Shown: positions 45,177 to 57,685, numbered from the stretch's first letter. The stretch is 64,000 nucleotides of DNA from Bryopsis sp. KO-2023 (GCA_030272585.1 BSYQ01000016.1:1178001-1242000); one strand, 5' to 3'. Notes: generated by a model from the letters alone, not told the origin. Translations and numbers: made by a program.

Positions 45177-47919
45177 ATGTTTACGTTTGAAAGGTCCTTG
45201 TCCAACAACCCACGTACGAGGATATGCGAAGGCGTTTCCCGTTCCAAGAGGAGCGAGGGTGGCTGTGGCGGCGGTCGCCGGCTCAAAGACGTCGGCAGCG
45301 ACGGCTGTAGACGTCATGTGAGACGTCAAGACGTGTTTCAATGTTGCGCATCCTCATCGACGACTAACCAAGAAGACCAAACGTATAACCAGTCGACCAC
45401 CGCCATCGGGTCTGACATGTGGGACCTTTTCACAGAAAAGACAGCAGGTATTGCTGACGCCAGCATCGCTGTTTTCATTCTTTTATCCGAGCATTTCTAA
45501 TTCTTTGTAAACATAGATATAACTGACAAAAAAAATAGAAATTGTTCGTGTGAAATCCTGAATGTGTGGACAACCCCCTTCAAAACACGATTCGCTCCTT
45601 CCCCCCCCAAATATCTCCCTCGGCGGACTATTTTTTGGTGAAAACTTCATTTGCATACTTGCATCCCCCCTCCCTTCCCTCAGCAAACCAAACCCCTATC
45701 CGTATTCTGTGCATTTCATTCAATAGGTCTGATTTGCAGGCGAATGGCGAGGGATTTTGGCGCTTTACGACAAGGATGGAAGGGCCATCGCTCTTCCAGA
45801 AAATTACGTGGATGATGCTTACAAAGAGTGGGATGTCCGGCTTTTCGATTGGCAAACCCAGTGCTCCATGAAAGTCGACGAAAACGGACTGGATTACAAA
45901 CTCAGAAGGCTGTTCATGGCCTCGGGATGCGAAGCCGATTCGGTTGCCATGACAGACACCGTCCAGGCGTTGAAATCAAGCGAAGAAAGGTGGATTTGAA
46001 GTCGGGAATAAATCACACACACTCTTTTTGAATAGATGCAAGGGTGTGTGCGTTACATTTCGATCGAGGAGCAGTGGATTGTTTCGAAATAAATGGTTGA
46101 AAGAAAACTTGCTGAAATGGTGGCACCCCTGTTGGATTTGAACAGACAGTTCCTGCTGGGTTTCGAAAAAAAGCCCTTTCCCCTTTCATCCCTGTAGATC
46201 CTGTTTCGAATTCTGTTTCGACCGAGATGGTGTTGATTTTCTGGCAGGAAATCTGAGGATAAAACAGTTACGACGTCCGGCGACTATTCCATCGGTCCAA
46301 GATGTTTGCCTCAAGGTGAAAATGGGGAAATGACGGTCGAGGCTTGTTTTGGCCGAAGAAAAATGGACCACAGGTTGAGAGTGCGCGTTCACTTGAAGAA
46401 TCATGCCTCCGGAGATTTGTATGGATGGAGAATCGAGGAGGTCGAAGTTCACAAGGTAAATGGATACAACGATTGAATCCAGTTGTTTGGTGGAGTGCAT
46501 CTGTCAAAGACAAGCTTTTTCCACAGGGTTAAAAAAGTTATCTTTTGGATATGTATATTTTTTGCCATATCAAGTGTCGGAGAAACCTTTGAGGAAGCCG
46601 GTTGATCTGAGGCCCGCCAATATGATATGTCAGAAATGTATACATATCATAAAGCATCAATTCCCCCCCCCCCCCCCAATGTTTCGTTCGAGTCATGGCA
46701 GCTAACGTTGCAGCAGCTTGTCACACTGGAGCACATTAGTCACTCTTTTTCGTGTGACATCTAGTTCTTCGGTTTTGCTCGATTGTATCCATTGATATCT
46801 GAGTAATTTCAACCCCCTCCCCCCTGTTTTTCTCTTTTTTTTTCTTACTTTTTTTTCTCTTTCAACAGGAAATTTATCAGGGAGAATATGTGGGTGGGCT
46901 GGATGTCGAGGATTTCAACAAACCCGTTACTAAAATAGAAAAGCCTGAAACCTACTACCATGGAGCCTTGGATAATTTCTGGTTGATAGACTCCAGGTTC
47001 ACATATGGAGTTGCCGAGGATGGCAGCCTTTACTTGAAAGAAAAATTTGCTGGCCTACCGAGGTGAGGGGGAGTTGCAGTCGATATATATATAGATATAT
47101 GTATGTATGTATGTATGTATCGTCTTGCTGGCCTGGGCTGTATTATTTGAAGCCATCCACGATCAACAGTGGTGTAACAAAAAAATAACAAATAGAAAAT
47201 ATCAAAATAAAAACACCACCAAGACTCGGTTTTGTACTGGCTTTTTTTGTTCCCTTTCCTGGAAATCTTTTCGAAAAAAAAAACTCGTCCCCATTCAATT
47301 TGCCATCTTCCTCCCCAACCTGTTGAATACCTTTTCTGTTTCATCCTTCCAGGAAAATTAACCCCCAAATAATGCCAAACAGAAGAAAAAGAAAAAGTTC
47401 ATTTTATCTATCAATCAATCAATGATTACATGTTGCCTGAGTAGCCACTCTGCTCATTTTTTTTCTCTCCTCATTTTATGAAAAGCAGTCTTGCCGCCCC
47501 TCCTCCACACCATAATCAACACAAAACACACACCGAAGGCTACGAGCGCGCTCTCGTTTCAGCTCTCCCCCCACATGCAAATTTTGCATAGCATTTCGTG
47601 TTTTCGTCAGTGTGTTTTTCTTGTTTATATTTTCAGGGAACTCTTGGGGTGGGACGTGCAATCCGATCAATTCGTTCCTTTGCCTGAGGGTCTATGGTGT
47701 TGCTTGGACGTTTCGGCCGACCCAATCGGTGAAGTTGCATGGTTGACCAAGGAGGAGCTGGAATCAAGTGAAGATGAGGAAGCTGCGATTTTGTCGATCC
47801 AAGTGGGCTGGCTGGTGCACGAAAAAAGAGTCTTGGTTTGCTCCAGGGAATATCACGAAAGCGGAGGCCTGGTCACTGTGGACATGGCAGGTTGCAATTT
47901 CTTCCAGGAGTTGGTTTGA
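45177..47919 (+). CDS. plastid-targeted DUF3598-like (calycin-type) protein
   Basis: Five exons in phase (45177-45447, 45740-45989, 46248-46455, 46869-47062, 47637-47919) give 401 residues. The first 60 or so residues (MFTFERSLSNNPRTRICEGVS, rich in Arg and Ser) are transit-peptide-like, and the mature part may begin near the CCASSSTTNQ stretch. Then comes DMWDLFTEKTAGEWRGILALYDKDGRAIALP, resembling the opening W-x-x-F...G-x-W-x-G of DUF3598 and related lipocalin-fold proteins of cyanobacteria and plastids. The C-terminal half has LPEGLWCCLDV, VGWLVHEKRVLVCSREYHESGGLVTV, typical of the closing strands of that fold. Function is unknown. The family name is from pattern memory and moderate; gene structure is firm. 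It is divergent from uL29, and both are probably plastid proteins. Confidence 0.72.
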
Positions 47920-49218
47920 TTGGGAGGAAAGTTTCTTCTGGGCAGGATTTGTCGGGGGGGCTGTGTGTGTTTGGCGCAGTTTTTGTTGAAGTGAATTTTT
48001 TGGAAGCTTTGGTTGGAGTTCGGGTCATTTTGTCGGGGGGTGGTGTGTTTTGGCAAGAAAGACGAATCTCTGTTGGGTTCTGAATTGATGGGTGGATAAA
48101 TGGATGAACCAAAGTATGGTAGGAAATATCCATACGCCAAACAGTGATATACACTACCTGGTTGGGTTTTTTGGAAATTTTTGGTCCTAGTTTGACTGGT
48201 TGGTTGCTGGAGATACTTTTTTTAATTAATTTTCCATATATTTTTTTGTATTTTCTAGTGTTGTTGAAATTTACAAAGAAAGACTCAGTTTCAACAAACC
48301 AATCTACATGCAGATTTTCTCCCAAGATAATGAAAGTGAAGAAAAAAATATCACACGCACTGGTTTTTTTTTTTTGCAAGGGAAGGTAGCAGTAGAAGAA
48401 GAGTGTAGTTTGATTTGAGCCAGCAGACAGACAGATCATTGCACTAACAGATTCACAAGAACTGGAAAAGCACAGTTCGCAACACTCTGTTGAGACTGGA
48501 GGGATGACCTCACTACAGCACCTGCAGTGCTTTTGTAGTGGTGGTGCTTCTAACGGAAGGCATGGGTCCCCCCCAAGGGAAAAGGAATCAGCGGAAATAG
48601 AAAAATGGGCTCTTACTGTGGAGGTTCCTGTCGGGATGCATTCTTGGGGGAGCTTTCAGTCTGAAGAGTGACGGCTTGCAATTAAGTGAAACTGCAACAC
48701 TGAATATCGTGGAGGAGGGTGACGAAATCAGTTTCAGAATTCCCAACAAGGGTCCTCCACTTCCCATGCAACGATACATAGATGTATATTTCCAGCGCGT
48801 CCACAAAGCAAACGACCTCCACAGAATAGGGATCAAAAAGTGTAAGCAGGGAACGCCACCTATCATCACTTCAACAGTCTCCAGAGCTCCTTTGGAAGGC
48901 AGAGCAACACCCCATCCTTGAGTCGATGGTGTGAATATCATGGTGAGTTATTCTGGTGCCGTGTCCGAGACGTTCCCAGACGAACCCACAAGAAGCATCT
49001 TTGCTGTACTATTTCATAGTCAAGCGATGAACACAGCCTCCCATTGCATTCATCCACTTCATTCCATTTCTCTGGACCTTGTTGTTTCCCCCATCAAAAG
49101 TATCGTTTTTTGAACCTCTTCCGTTAAAAATCGCCACCTTTTCGTGTTCCATGTTGAGTTCTGTTCAAATCCTACATATGACTTCTACCCCCCCCCCCAA
49201 TGCTTGACAGCCAGACCA
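47920..49218. other. convergent intergenic region
   Basis: Holds the 3' flanks of the DUF3598-like and MTH1 genes. One stretch, 48601-48921 on the plus strand, is open for 106 codons and reads like protein, as noted separately. The remainder has no recognisable feature. Confidence 0.5.
48601..48921 (+). other. unassigned open frame, possible orphan exon
   Basis: The frame begins right after a stop, lacks an ATG in the useful part, and ends in TGA. It reads KNGLLLWRFLSGCILGGAF, hydrophobic, followed by a soluble part with ETATLNIVEEGDEISFRIPN and YIDVYFQRVHKANDLHRIGIKK. A TTTCAG acceptor lies inside it at 48653-48658. Codon use looks coding-like rather than random. No family is recognised and no partner exon was found, so it may be a gene remnant or a missed exon. 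Confidence 0.25.
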
Positions 49219-50099
49219 TTAGAGTGAATCCAAATTCCAACATTTCCTATCCAAAGGGGCCCAATCGGTGTCCTCCACTTCAAACAATCGATATTTCACC
49301 AAATCATGCGTATTTTGGAAGAAAAATATCCCTTTGAAACTCTGGCCTCGCAACATGAGCGGATACCAAAACACATCGTCCGCCCACATCTTCCCAAAGG
49401 GAATCTCCGCCAAAGCAAACCACTCGGGGGCCATTTCGTCGGTTTCTATGGGGCTCCCCCGAAATGTGGATGAGCGAAACACATGGACCTCCCAGGGCTG
49501 GGGGTTGTCGTCGAAAGAAAACCACAGAATGCCAATTCTAGCCAGCACATCGCAATTGACCCCACATTCCTCCTTTAACTCTCGATGGGCAGCATCTTGG
49601 ATGGTCTCCCCTTGTTCCACCTATCCAAATCCAGGGGGGGGGGATGGAAGGACTCTAAGTGAAGTTTCTGTTCTCATGAAGCCTTTGAATATAAAAAAAG
49701 CTGATGCAAATTGACTGGTTCAATTTGTTTTAGATAAGTGGCACATACACCAGCAGCACAACTTCAGCTGTTTTTAATTCAAATTTGGGGGACCCCCTAA
49801 TTTTGAATCTCCCCAAGGAGATTCAACATTCATTCATTTCCAAGCGATGTGTGCATTTGATCGAAAACCTTGCCACCGAATCCGTTGTAGTACCCTTCAC
49901 CAAATCCCCTCTTCTTTCGACCCAGCAGAATTCTCTCCTCGTCATGCAAAAGCACCAAAGTCAGCAATTTGGCACCCGCTTCTATAGGGGCGGCGGACAT
50001 GGCCTCGCGACACGGCTTTGACGCCTTGATTCGAAATCGTTGAGGGGTGGTCGGGCAGTTTGGAGGTGAATGGGGGATTCTTCCCAACAAAGCAGACAT
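49219..50099 (-). CDS. NUDT1: MTH1-type Nudix hydrolase (8-oxo-dGTP diphosphatase)
   Basis: Two exons in phase: 50099-49869 (or from the inner ATG at 50000) and 49620-49219. They give 210 or 177 residues. The intron falls inside the Nudix box, which reads [24 protein letters not shown] and fits the G-x5-E-x7-R-E-U-x-E-E-x-G-U consensus only when joined. MTH1-specific sequence is present: [20 protein letters not shown] before the box, then [15 protein letters not shown] and [13 protein letters not shown], matching the purine-binding Trp and Asp region. The enzyme removes oxidised purine nucleotides before they enter DNA. The longer start adds a Pro/Arg-rich, acid-free leader ([21 protein letters not shown]) that could send it to mitochondria or plastids. 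Which start is used is not determined. Confidence 0.93.
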
Positions 50100-50918
50100 T
50101 GGCAACTTCGATGTGGGGGATTGGTTGCTCCCTTGAAGTCATACCAGGCTGAATGCTCATTTCGTGCAGTAATGAAGCGCTTTCCAAGAATGACTAAGGG
50201 CTGTGTTTTGTGGTGGATAGAGAGAGGTGGTTGGCATCTGGTAGAAGGTGCCTGTGTCAAACCCCACCCCCCCATCAAGAATGCATGCCTGAATTAAAAT
50301 CTGGAAGCCTTTGGATGCATGTTTGTGTGACCTGGCCAAACATATTCGAGCGCTAGGGAATCTCAGTGATCTTCTTACACTCGAGTCAATCACGTGACTT
50401 TTGCCACAATTCTGCTCAGTAAAGAAGCTTCTTGTTTCTTTTCCACCATTCGAGAACTTCAGTCCATCATGATGGTATTTTGAATGGGCAAGTTTCACAC
50501 ACCCAACAGGTGTTTTCAACTGTTACCACCGAGTCCACACACCGAGGGGTGTGCAACCACAAAGTTACAGCAAAATCCAACCCACCATACTCCCACTCAC
50601 TCCACATGAACAACAACACATCCTCCAAGTTGAAAAAACCCCACAAAGCAGCCCTTTTTTTCTTCTGGAATCCCCTTTCCTTTTGTCTTTTCAAGTCTCT
50701 TTCCACTGAAACCTTTCTTTTTTGGTATTTTAATTTATCGGGAACACTACATCCCTCGCTCGATAACTTCCATCAACTGTTTCAACAACAAAACGCCTCC
50801 ACGAACCGAGGGGTTAACCGACAAAAAAAAAAACTGAAAAGAAGAGGGATCAAGGAAAGAGAATCTGCAGGAAAGAACAAAGGAAATGACTAAACCACCA
50901 CCTAACCCCCATGACGCT
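50100..50918. other. intergenic between MTH1 start and eL32 end
   Basis: Contains the MTH1 promoter and the 3' flank of the ribosomal protein gene. Open frames on both strands are short and have no recognisable domain. Confidence 0.55.
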
Positions 50919-53454
50919 TCATTCTTCCTCTTGGGTTCGGAGTCTGGCTTGGCCGTTGGTCAGCCTGATGTTTAACTGGACCAACCAAAAACACACATAG
51001 ATTTTCAATATCCTGCAAATGCGGCGTGTCAAAAATCTTTCGTTCAATAATGGTGGAATTAGAAAACTGAATCCCTCCCACAGCTATTTTTCACCTCACT
51101 TTTTTCTAATTCAACACACTACACTTCTGGGCATTTGGGCCACTTTTATGCTAATCTCCAACTAACCCAGGGATTTTTACTCTACAGAGGAGAAATAATT
51201 AAATTTATTAATAAAAAAAAATCCCAGTAGCACTAGTCAAGCAATGAATATCTCACAAGAGATCCAGGCAAACAAACCCAAATTCAAAATTCAATTTTTG
51301 ATCTTCCCTTCCCACCCCCACCCTCCAAAGAAAAGAATACCTGAATTCATTGGATACTGTTTTCAAGACCCAAATCTCCTTCCATACAGTTTCAATGTAC
51401 AGAAAAAATAGTTGATGGCTTCTTCAATATTTCTGGAATCTCTTTCCAGATCAACTGTCCCAAAGATATTTAACACACATATCTATATACATCTATATGT
51501 GTTGAGAAATATCCCCCTTCCCCCCAAAAAATAAAATATAATAACAGTAAGCAAAAAATCAGACTTACCACCTCAGCCCTCTCCACAATTTCTTTCCTCT
51601 TTCTGCTAGACACACAGCGGGCGATCTCTGCACAGTATTTTCTGTCATATCAAACGCAAAAAAACCAACTTCAACAACAATTATACAATCAAATACGGAA
51701 TATGGAGGGAAATCAGAAAAACTCCGCACTTGAAGCTCTGACATGTTCTTGTGGACATAAAGAATTAATTGGAAAAAAGGGAAAAAAAGAAAAGATAAAC
51801 AGAACGACACAAAATTATCATATATTTTGGGTAGATCCCTCATCCCCCCCCCAAAAAAACGAAACAAATGAAACGAAACGAACCTAATCCCGTAAAACCA
51901 ACTACCCAAAAAAAAACCAAAAAACACTGTTTCTTGGCCAAGTTGGCGGCAGTAAATAATAGGTTGGCTGTATACAATGCAGTTGTTTATATTTTATGAA
52001 TGAACAGAGCACATTGCAGAGGAATCTAATTAAAAATATCATATTGCACGAGTGTTGAGCTGTTTATTTATTATTTTTTTTGGGGGGGGGAGGGAGGGGT
52101 ACAAAACTTTGCCTTAAAAAATAAAATAAAAAATAAAAATCTGCTAATGGCTCCTTTTTTTATTTCGACCCATTGACGAATTAATGCCCCATTTCAAATT
52201 TTCAAAAGCTCAAGATGCAAGGTGGGTGAATCACGAAGAGATATATGTTCCCACACTACCAAGAGAAAATTTATAAACAAATTATTGTTTTTTTTTCCAA
52301 TGCGTGTGCGGCGTTGTGTGAATTTTCATCCCCACCTGTTATGCATCAAAAGCATGTCCAAATCTGCTGCATTGCAGACTCTGAACTTGTAGAAACCTTT
52401 CCAAAAAGAATAAATAACCAATTCATATTTCAGTTAAGCCTTCAACCTCACCAAAACTGCCCGGGGAAAAAAATAAAATAAATAAAAATTTCTGTTCCTA
52501 GTCTTGAACACAACCCCTTCCCTCCCTCTCTCTCTTTTTTTTTCACCCTTTAGGAAAACAAAAGTCTGTTTCCTGAATACTCAAGGTTGTTGAACCACCT
52601 ATCATTTAATTCGAAATCATCAAATTCATAACATATATATAATATATATTTATATGTACACACTATACAAGCAACCACTATTCTGCAGCAATACCACAAT
52701 CACTGTACTTCCCAAATCTACTGCTGCTACGAAAACATTTCTGGAAAATTTATGCAAGAAAAAGAATTAAAAAAACCCCGACAATTGAAGGACGACTTCT
52801 TTCCTTTACTGGGCCTTAAAACATGAAGAAAAAAATATCTTGAAAAAGGCCTCAACCGTATCCCTCCATCCCTGAATTCAGCAATTGCTCACCATTTGGC
52901 AAAAGATGTTTCGTGGCTTTGGCAGATCCATACCCAATGTTGGGCATAGGGATGGTTCCTCTGAACTTCCTCCTGACTCGAGAGTCAATACCCTTTGGCC
53001 TTCTCCAGCTTGGCTAAACAAAATAACAAAAAAAAACAAAAAAAAGAACACCACTACTCAATAAAGAGGAAGCAAAAATTCGAAGAAAACCAGTCGGACT
53101 GTCGAATAATCGGGCCCACAGCCTTTCGGTTTCTTTGCTCAGAAGAAAAAGCTTCCTGTAACTCCCTCGGTCGGTTCCATCCACCCAACGCCAACTCCAC
53201 ACGAACCTCAAGACCGATGCACGGTTTGATTGATAAAACATCCGCCTCTTTCCCAACAGTGGTGAGGAAAAAATTGAACAGAAACCAGTGGATTCCCTTT
53301 CTCTTGTTTTTCGTTTAATTTTGCTTCCCGCGACCCCCGCGCAAAACGCCATTCTCACCTTCACACGAAGAGCGGTATCGCTCTGGTGCCTGTTGAATTT
53401 TTTCCCCCTCTTCTTGACAATCTTAAACCTTTTCAATGGGGTGACGGACGCCAT
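50919..53454 (-). CDS. RPL32: cytosolic 60S ribosomal protein eL32
   Basis: Five exons in phase (53454-53359, 53013-52893, 52396-52336, 51641-51569, 50975-50919) give 135 residues, the same length as human RPL32. The sequence opens [20 protein letters not shown] and contains the family blocks [86 protein letters not shown] and [18 protein letters not shown]. It is a structural protein of the large ribosomal subunit. Exons are very small (57-121 bases) against introns of 345-693 bases. Together they carry several homopolymer runs. No snoRNA could be supported in the introns. The start follows directly from the family N-terminus. Confidence 0.98.
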
Positions 53455-54389
53455 CGTGTATGCTTTTTTTTCTTTTTCCGCAGGATAAGCAAAAACCCAC
53501 TCCGCTTCCCTTCCTCAAGACCCGACAAAAAGGCTTCCAATCGACCGCACCCCTGCTTAAGAATAACGACACCCCAAGCCGCCGAAGTCCTCGTTGTCGA
53601 TCAATTCGCCTGTGCCCGACTCGAAACACAACAAGAAAAGTATCGTACGACTGCTCACGTAAAAGCTGACATTCAGAGCCTTCGACTTCGATGGAACTGA
53701 ATGAAAAGCGGTTCGAATTTCGAGTCTGTGTTGTGTTGGTTCTGTTCGTGAGCGATTGTTTTTCAAGCCTGAGGAATGCTTTTCAGGTATACACCCTGTA
53801 AATCCCGAGGCCTGGACAATTTCTGGAGGCAACGTTGCATTTTATAACCCAACCATGAGGATGCATGTATGAGATGCAAGCTAGAAACAGGGTTGGTCTC
53901 TAGATCCAACCAAGGGGAAGCATCATATTGAGTCGTGGAAGCAGGGTGCGAGATCATAACAGAACGCAGCTAACCCAAAGAAATGAATGGGTGGCGGTGG
54001 GGATGGGGCCCCCTTTTCATAGTTTTGTTTGACCCAAATCAACCTTTCCTATGTTGCATTACAACCAGTTCAAGAAATCTAATGTGGTTCAACAAATCCA
54101 CTGTCGGTAGACCATCTCAACAGATAATTAAAACGCATAGAAAAAATCCCATTAAATTGTGTCATGGTTATGACACTCGTCAAATAATAAAACCTGCAAT
54201 TCGCAATATCCATCTGAAACATGCATGCACATCTGACATGCAAATCCGACATGCAGATGTGGCAGACATGCTCCGAAAAAGAAACATGGTCCTAGACCGG
54301 TCATCACATCAAATCAAAAGTTGAATTGGTGAGAAAGCATGCACAATTTTCCTCCTTCCCCCCTTGCATTAAATCTTTGTTTGGTTCTT
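53455..54389. other. intergenic between eL32 start and APX end
   Basis: Contains the eL32 promoter, near which a pyrimidine-rich stretch lies at 53460-53480. Around 54221-54275 the motif GACATGCA and close variants recur several times. No gene is recognised. Confidence 0.5.
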
Positions 54390-57372
54390 TCAAGCCAGGG
54401 TGACTGGTCCACCTTCCACCCACTTGGAACCCAATTCCGACAGTTTGAGGTGAGCCAGGGCATAGTCTGCGAAAAAAGCAGCCTGGTCTGCAGCATATTT
54501 TTCAGCAAAAGGCCTGTTGAGGAGGAAAACACACAAAAAGTAATCAGCTGCAACACTCGCACCAGTCTCATTTTTCCTCCTCCTCTGGAAAGAGCACGGT
54601 CAGCCAGGAACACAAAGCAGAAGAAACTCACTTGAAACCTTCGTCCTCAAATAGGCAAGCGTCAGTCTCCAGCACCAGAAGCTCAGCATCCTTCTTCTCT
54701 TTCACTTCCTAAAAGAACATCACCGCCCGAAAATAAGCCATGTAAAAAACCTAGAACTTGACACCATTCATTAAAAACAAGAAAAGTCCATTCCTCATGT
54801 GATTGCAGAAACAACCCAAGATGTATGCTAAGCTTGCGAAAGAGATGTGTTCCTTTTGGTGTAAACATTGGCAAGGATACTGCCATTCTTTTCACTTTCT
54901 TTCATACATTCTTTCTAAAAGAAACAGATCTTCTCACCACAAAGTAAGAGTTGTCAAACTTGAGCCACTCAGGAGTCCAGGAGCTTCCTCCCTTTGTTCC
55001 TGGACCATCGACGGTGTATTTCGTTGCATCTTTGCCTGAAACCAGAAGAAAGCTCCGTCTCAGTCCAACCATAATAAAAAAACAGGATACCCCCCCCCCC
55101 CCAAAATGGATATGAAACAAACTTCAGAGTTCAAAACAAAACCAAGCGAGCAGCACTCAAGCTGCTGCAACATTCAAGAACGAGGGAATGAGCGTGGACA
55201 GACACCAGGTCAATATTGACCTTCTCTCAGTCAAAAAAACAAGTTTGCTTATGTATAATATATATATTGACCTTCTCTCAGTCGAACAAATTTGGTTTTC
55301 CAACAACTGTGATGCTTACCGAAGCCAGATCGGTTCTTGTAGGCCCGTCCAATGGTGTGGGCACCAGAGAGGGCGACGATTTCTTGATCGTTCAACCCCA
55401 TCCTGTAGAACACTTTCCTCAAGTGGTCGCCAGGAGTTGGAGCCTTATCTGGGAAAGGGGCTGCCGCACCTACTCACAGCAAAACAGAAAAGTTTGGACA
55501 TTGATTGGTTGGTTGGTTGGTTTAACAGCAGTCAGACATGCGGCATTGGCAGCAACCCCAAAGAGTTGCTGAGAATTTTGGTCGATTGCACTGGAGATTA
55601 GTTGTCTGGTTACCTGGCAGGTTGCCCTCTGGGGGACAGTCATCAGGACCTTGGGCATCCACACGTCCATACCTCATTGGAATAGCAGGGCCTCCAGCAA
55701 CCTGGCACAAAATTTCGCACATTGAAACTCCAGGGAAAAGCTCCGATTAAAATCCCCAAAAACAAAACCTCAACCTCCACCCCCCCCCCCAAAAAAAAGA
55801 AACCCACCCACACAACTGCAATTCCATCCAAACAGGGAAAATTCAATAATGGTCGCAACCGCACTGATTTTTAGTGGTGGTTCCCTTTTCCTTCCATACA
55901 CTTCATGGGGCAGAAAATATCTCAGTTTCGTGGGGTACCTCGATGGCAACAGCTGATGCCATTTGGTAGAGGTCAGCATATGAGACGTCTGGGCATTTGG
56001 CTTTGGTGGGCTCGATGAGCGCCAGACCTGCAGACAAGCCAGCGTTCGCACCGTGGTCGATTTCAGGCTTAAACCTGATGCTTCCATTAGCTCCGCCACA
56101 TGTTGGGAATTCAGCAATATCCTGTCCGCATGAAACAAATGATCAGCATGACCTAACGAATATCCAGTCATTTCTGGGGAAAAAAATTGCACTCTGTCCT
56201 CAAATAAATGCAGCCATGTGAAGCATTTCCTGCTTCCCCAAAAACAAGGCAACTGGGGGGACCACCCTTGGCAAGAACGATAATCGATGCTCGGACTGAA
56301 CGAGCATCAGGATGCTTCACAAAAAAAATAAATCCAAAAAGATGAAAAAAAGTGCAGCGAGGAAATGGAAAGGCACTATTGCTTTTACTTTTACTTCTTT
56401 TTTCCACTTAATTCCTGAAGTAGGGCAGGAATGGTTGTGCAGTCTGACACAGCCATTCCACCTAATCATCGATCGTTTGGATAATGTATCGTTGGCTGGA
56501 CGTTCAAAGAATCGCGATTCTTCTAGAGTGATCCCTGTCGCCAAATTCTACCAGGACACGTGAATTTGGTTCTGGAATGCACGCGCGAGCATTGCAAGTG
56601 ATCCGCCCTCAATGGGGGGGGCGCCATGTAGAACGCGAATAAACGCACGGTCACGTGAGACAGCAACTGACAGAAAATGAACCAAAACTTCAGAGCACCC
56701 CCCGAAACAAGAGGCAAGAACGAAGGCGGACAGTCATATTCGCGCGTGATGAGCTCGCAGTAAAGCCGACGGCCCGTGGCGACCCACCGGTCGTTACCCC
56801 TCCACTCAAAGAATCACAGAAGGCTTGTTCATGGGTGTAGAAGAGAACCCAAATCCAGCCCAGACAAGGATCCAACCACGGGTAGTTGAAGTGTTTTGAG
56901 TAGGCCATTCCAACAGACGCCTTCTGAGCAACTCAAAACGTCCCAAAGAAAGCTGCACGTACCACCCATTGTGCGGCTGATCAGCTTTCCTTGATTCTGA
57001 AAGATGATCTCGCGCGCAGAATATTCCCTAAAGCGCAAATCGCTGGTCGAAAAACGCCAACCAAACTCTCGCACACTTCCTGTAGCCCCCACTCCCCCTG
57101 GACACCAAGAAAGCGGCGGTGGCCGCAGAACCCACCTTGTTGTAAGTTCCGGAGTCGTGCCATGCCAGTCGAACCAAGATGGGGTTACACTTCACGCTGG
57201 AGATCAAACCGGCGAGATCCACTTTGGCAACCTTCAACTGATCCACGTTAACCGACATCGTTGCAACTCCTCTGGACGACGCGTGACACTTCGCGCGGGC
57301 GAAAGACGAAACCACTCTTCTCGTAGTGCGGATGCTGGCGGAACCGACGGAGCGAAGCGCAAAAGTGGACAT
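54390..57372 (-). CDS. APX: organellar ascorbate peroxidase
   Basis: Seven exons in phase (57372-57136, 56121-55939, 55701-55614, 55469-55320, 55035-54938, 54708-54632, 54513-54390) give 318 residues. It is a class I haem peroxidase that uses ascorbate to reduce H2O2. The distal site is [12 protein letters not shown] (Arg, Trp, His) and the proximal site is [19 protein letters not shown]. Also present are [67 protein letters not shown] and [14 protein letters not shown] leader of about 38 residues, rich in Arg, Ser, Ala and Val ([23 protein letters not shown]), precedes the mature start near MSVNVDQL, indicating plastid stroma and/or mitochondria. There is no C-terminal membrane anchor. It is head-to-head with COX19. 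Confidence 0.96.
55213..55283. repeat. 20-bp direct repeat in APX intron
   Basis: ATATTGACCTTCTCTCAGTC occurs identically at 55213-55232 and 55264-55283 (period 51), in the intron close to the donor after exon 4. It is too short and local to be a known element. Confidence 0.85.
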
Positions 57373-57685
57373 GATTACAGTTGACAGCAGAATAAGTCCA
57401 AACCTTGGGACCTCTGGACACGAATTTTCGTCAATCGAATTTTCTGGAGTTCCTGTGGATCTGGTTGGAGGTTGCGCACAAGGGAGTTTTCGTTACGCTT
57501 ACGTAATATTTTATGCGTTTTATTAATGCTTTTGTGTTATCTTTTTGGGAAGGCATCCTCCACTGCTTGAAAAGAAACCGAGCGAGGTCGCCGCTGTTTT
57601 GGTTATTGGTTTCTCGCCCGCTGTTCTGTGTGTTTGTTTCATGGTTGGAAAACTGAGGGCGGCGGTTCCCAATCGATAATAAAAG
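57373..57685. promoter_or_regulatory. shared APX / COX19 divergent promoter
   Basis: A 313-base gap between divergent start codons. It contains the palindrome TTACGTAA at 57499-57506, a bZIP-type ACGT core, roughly midway. No TATA box is obvious at a consistent distance. Function is inferred from layout. Confidence 0.6.

Noticed and set aside
52500..52640. Possible box C/D snoRNA in an eL32 intron (TTGATGA on the minus strand at 52613-52619)
   Set aside because: No CTGA D box at a suitable distance and no flanking terminal stem.
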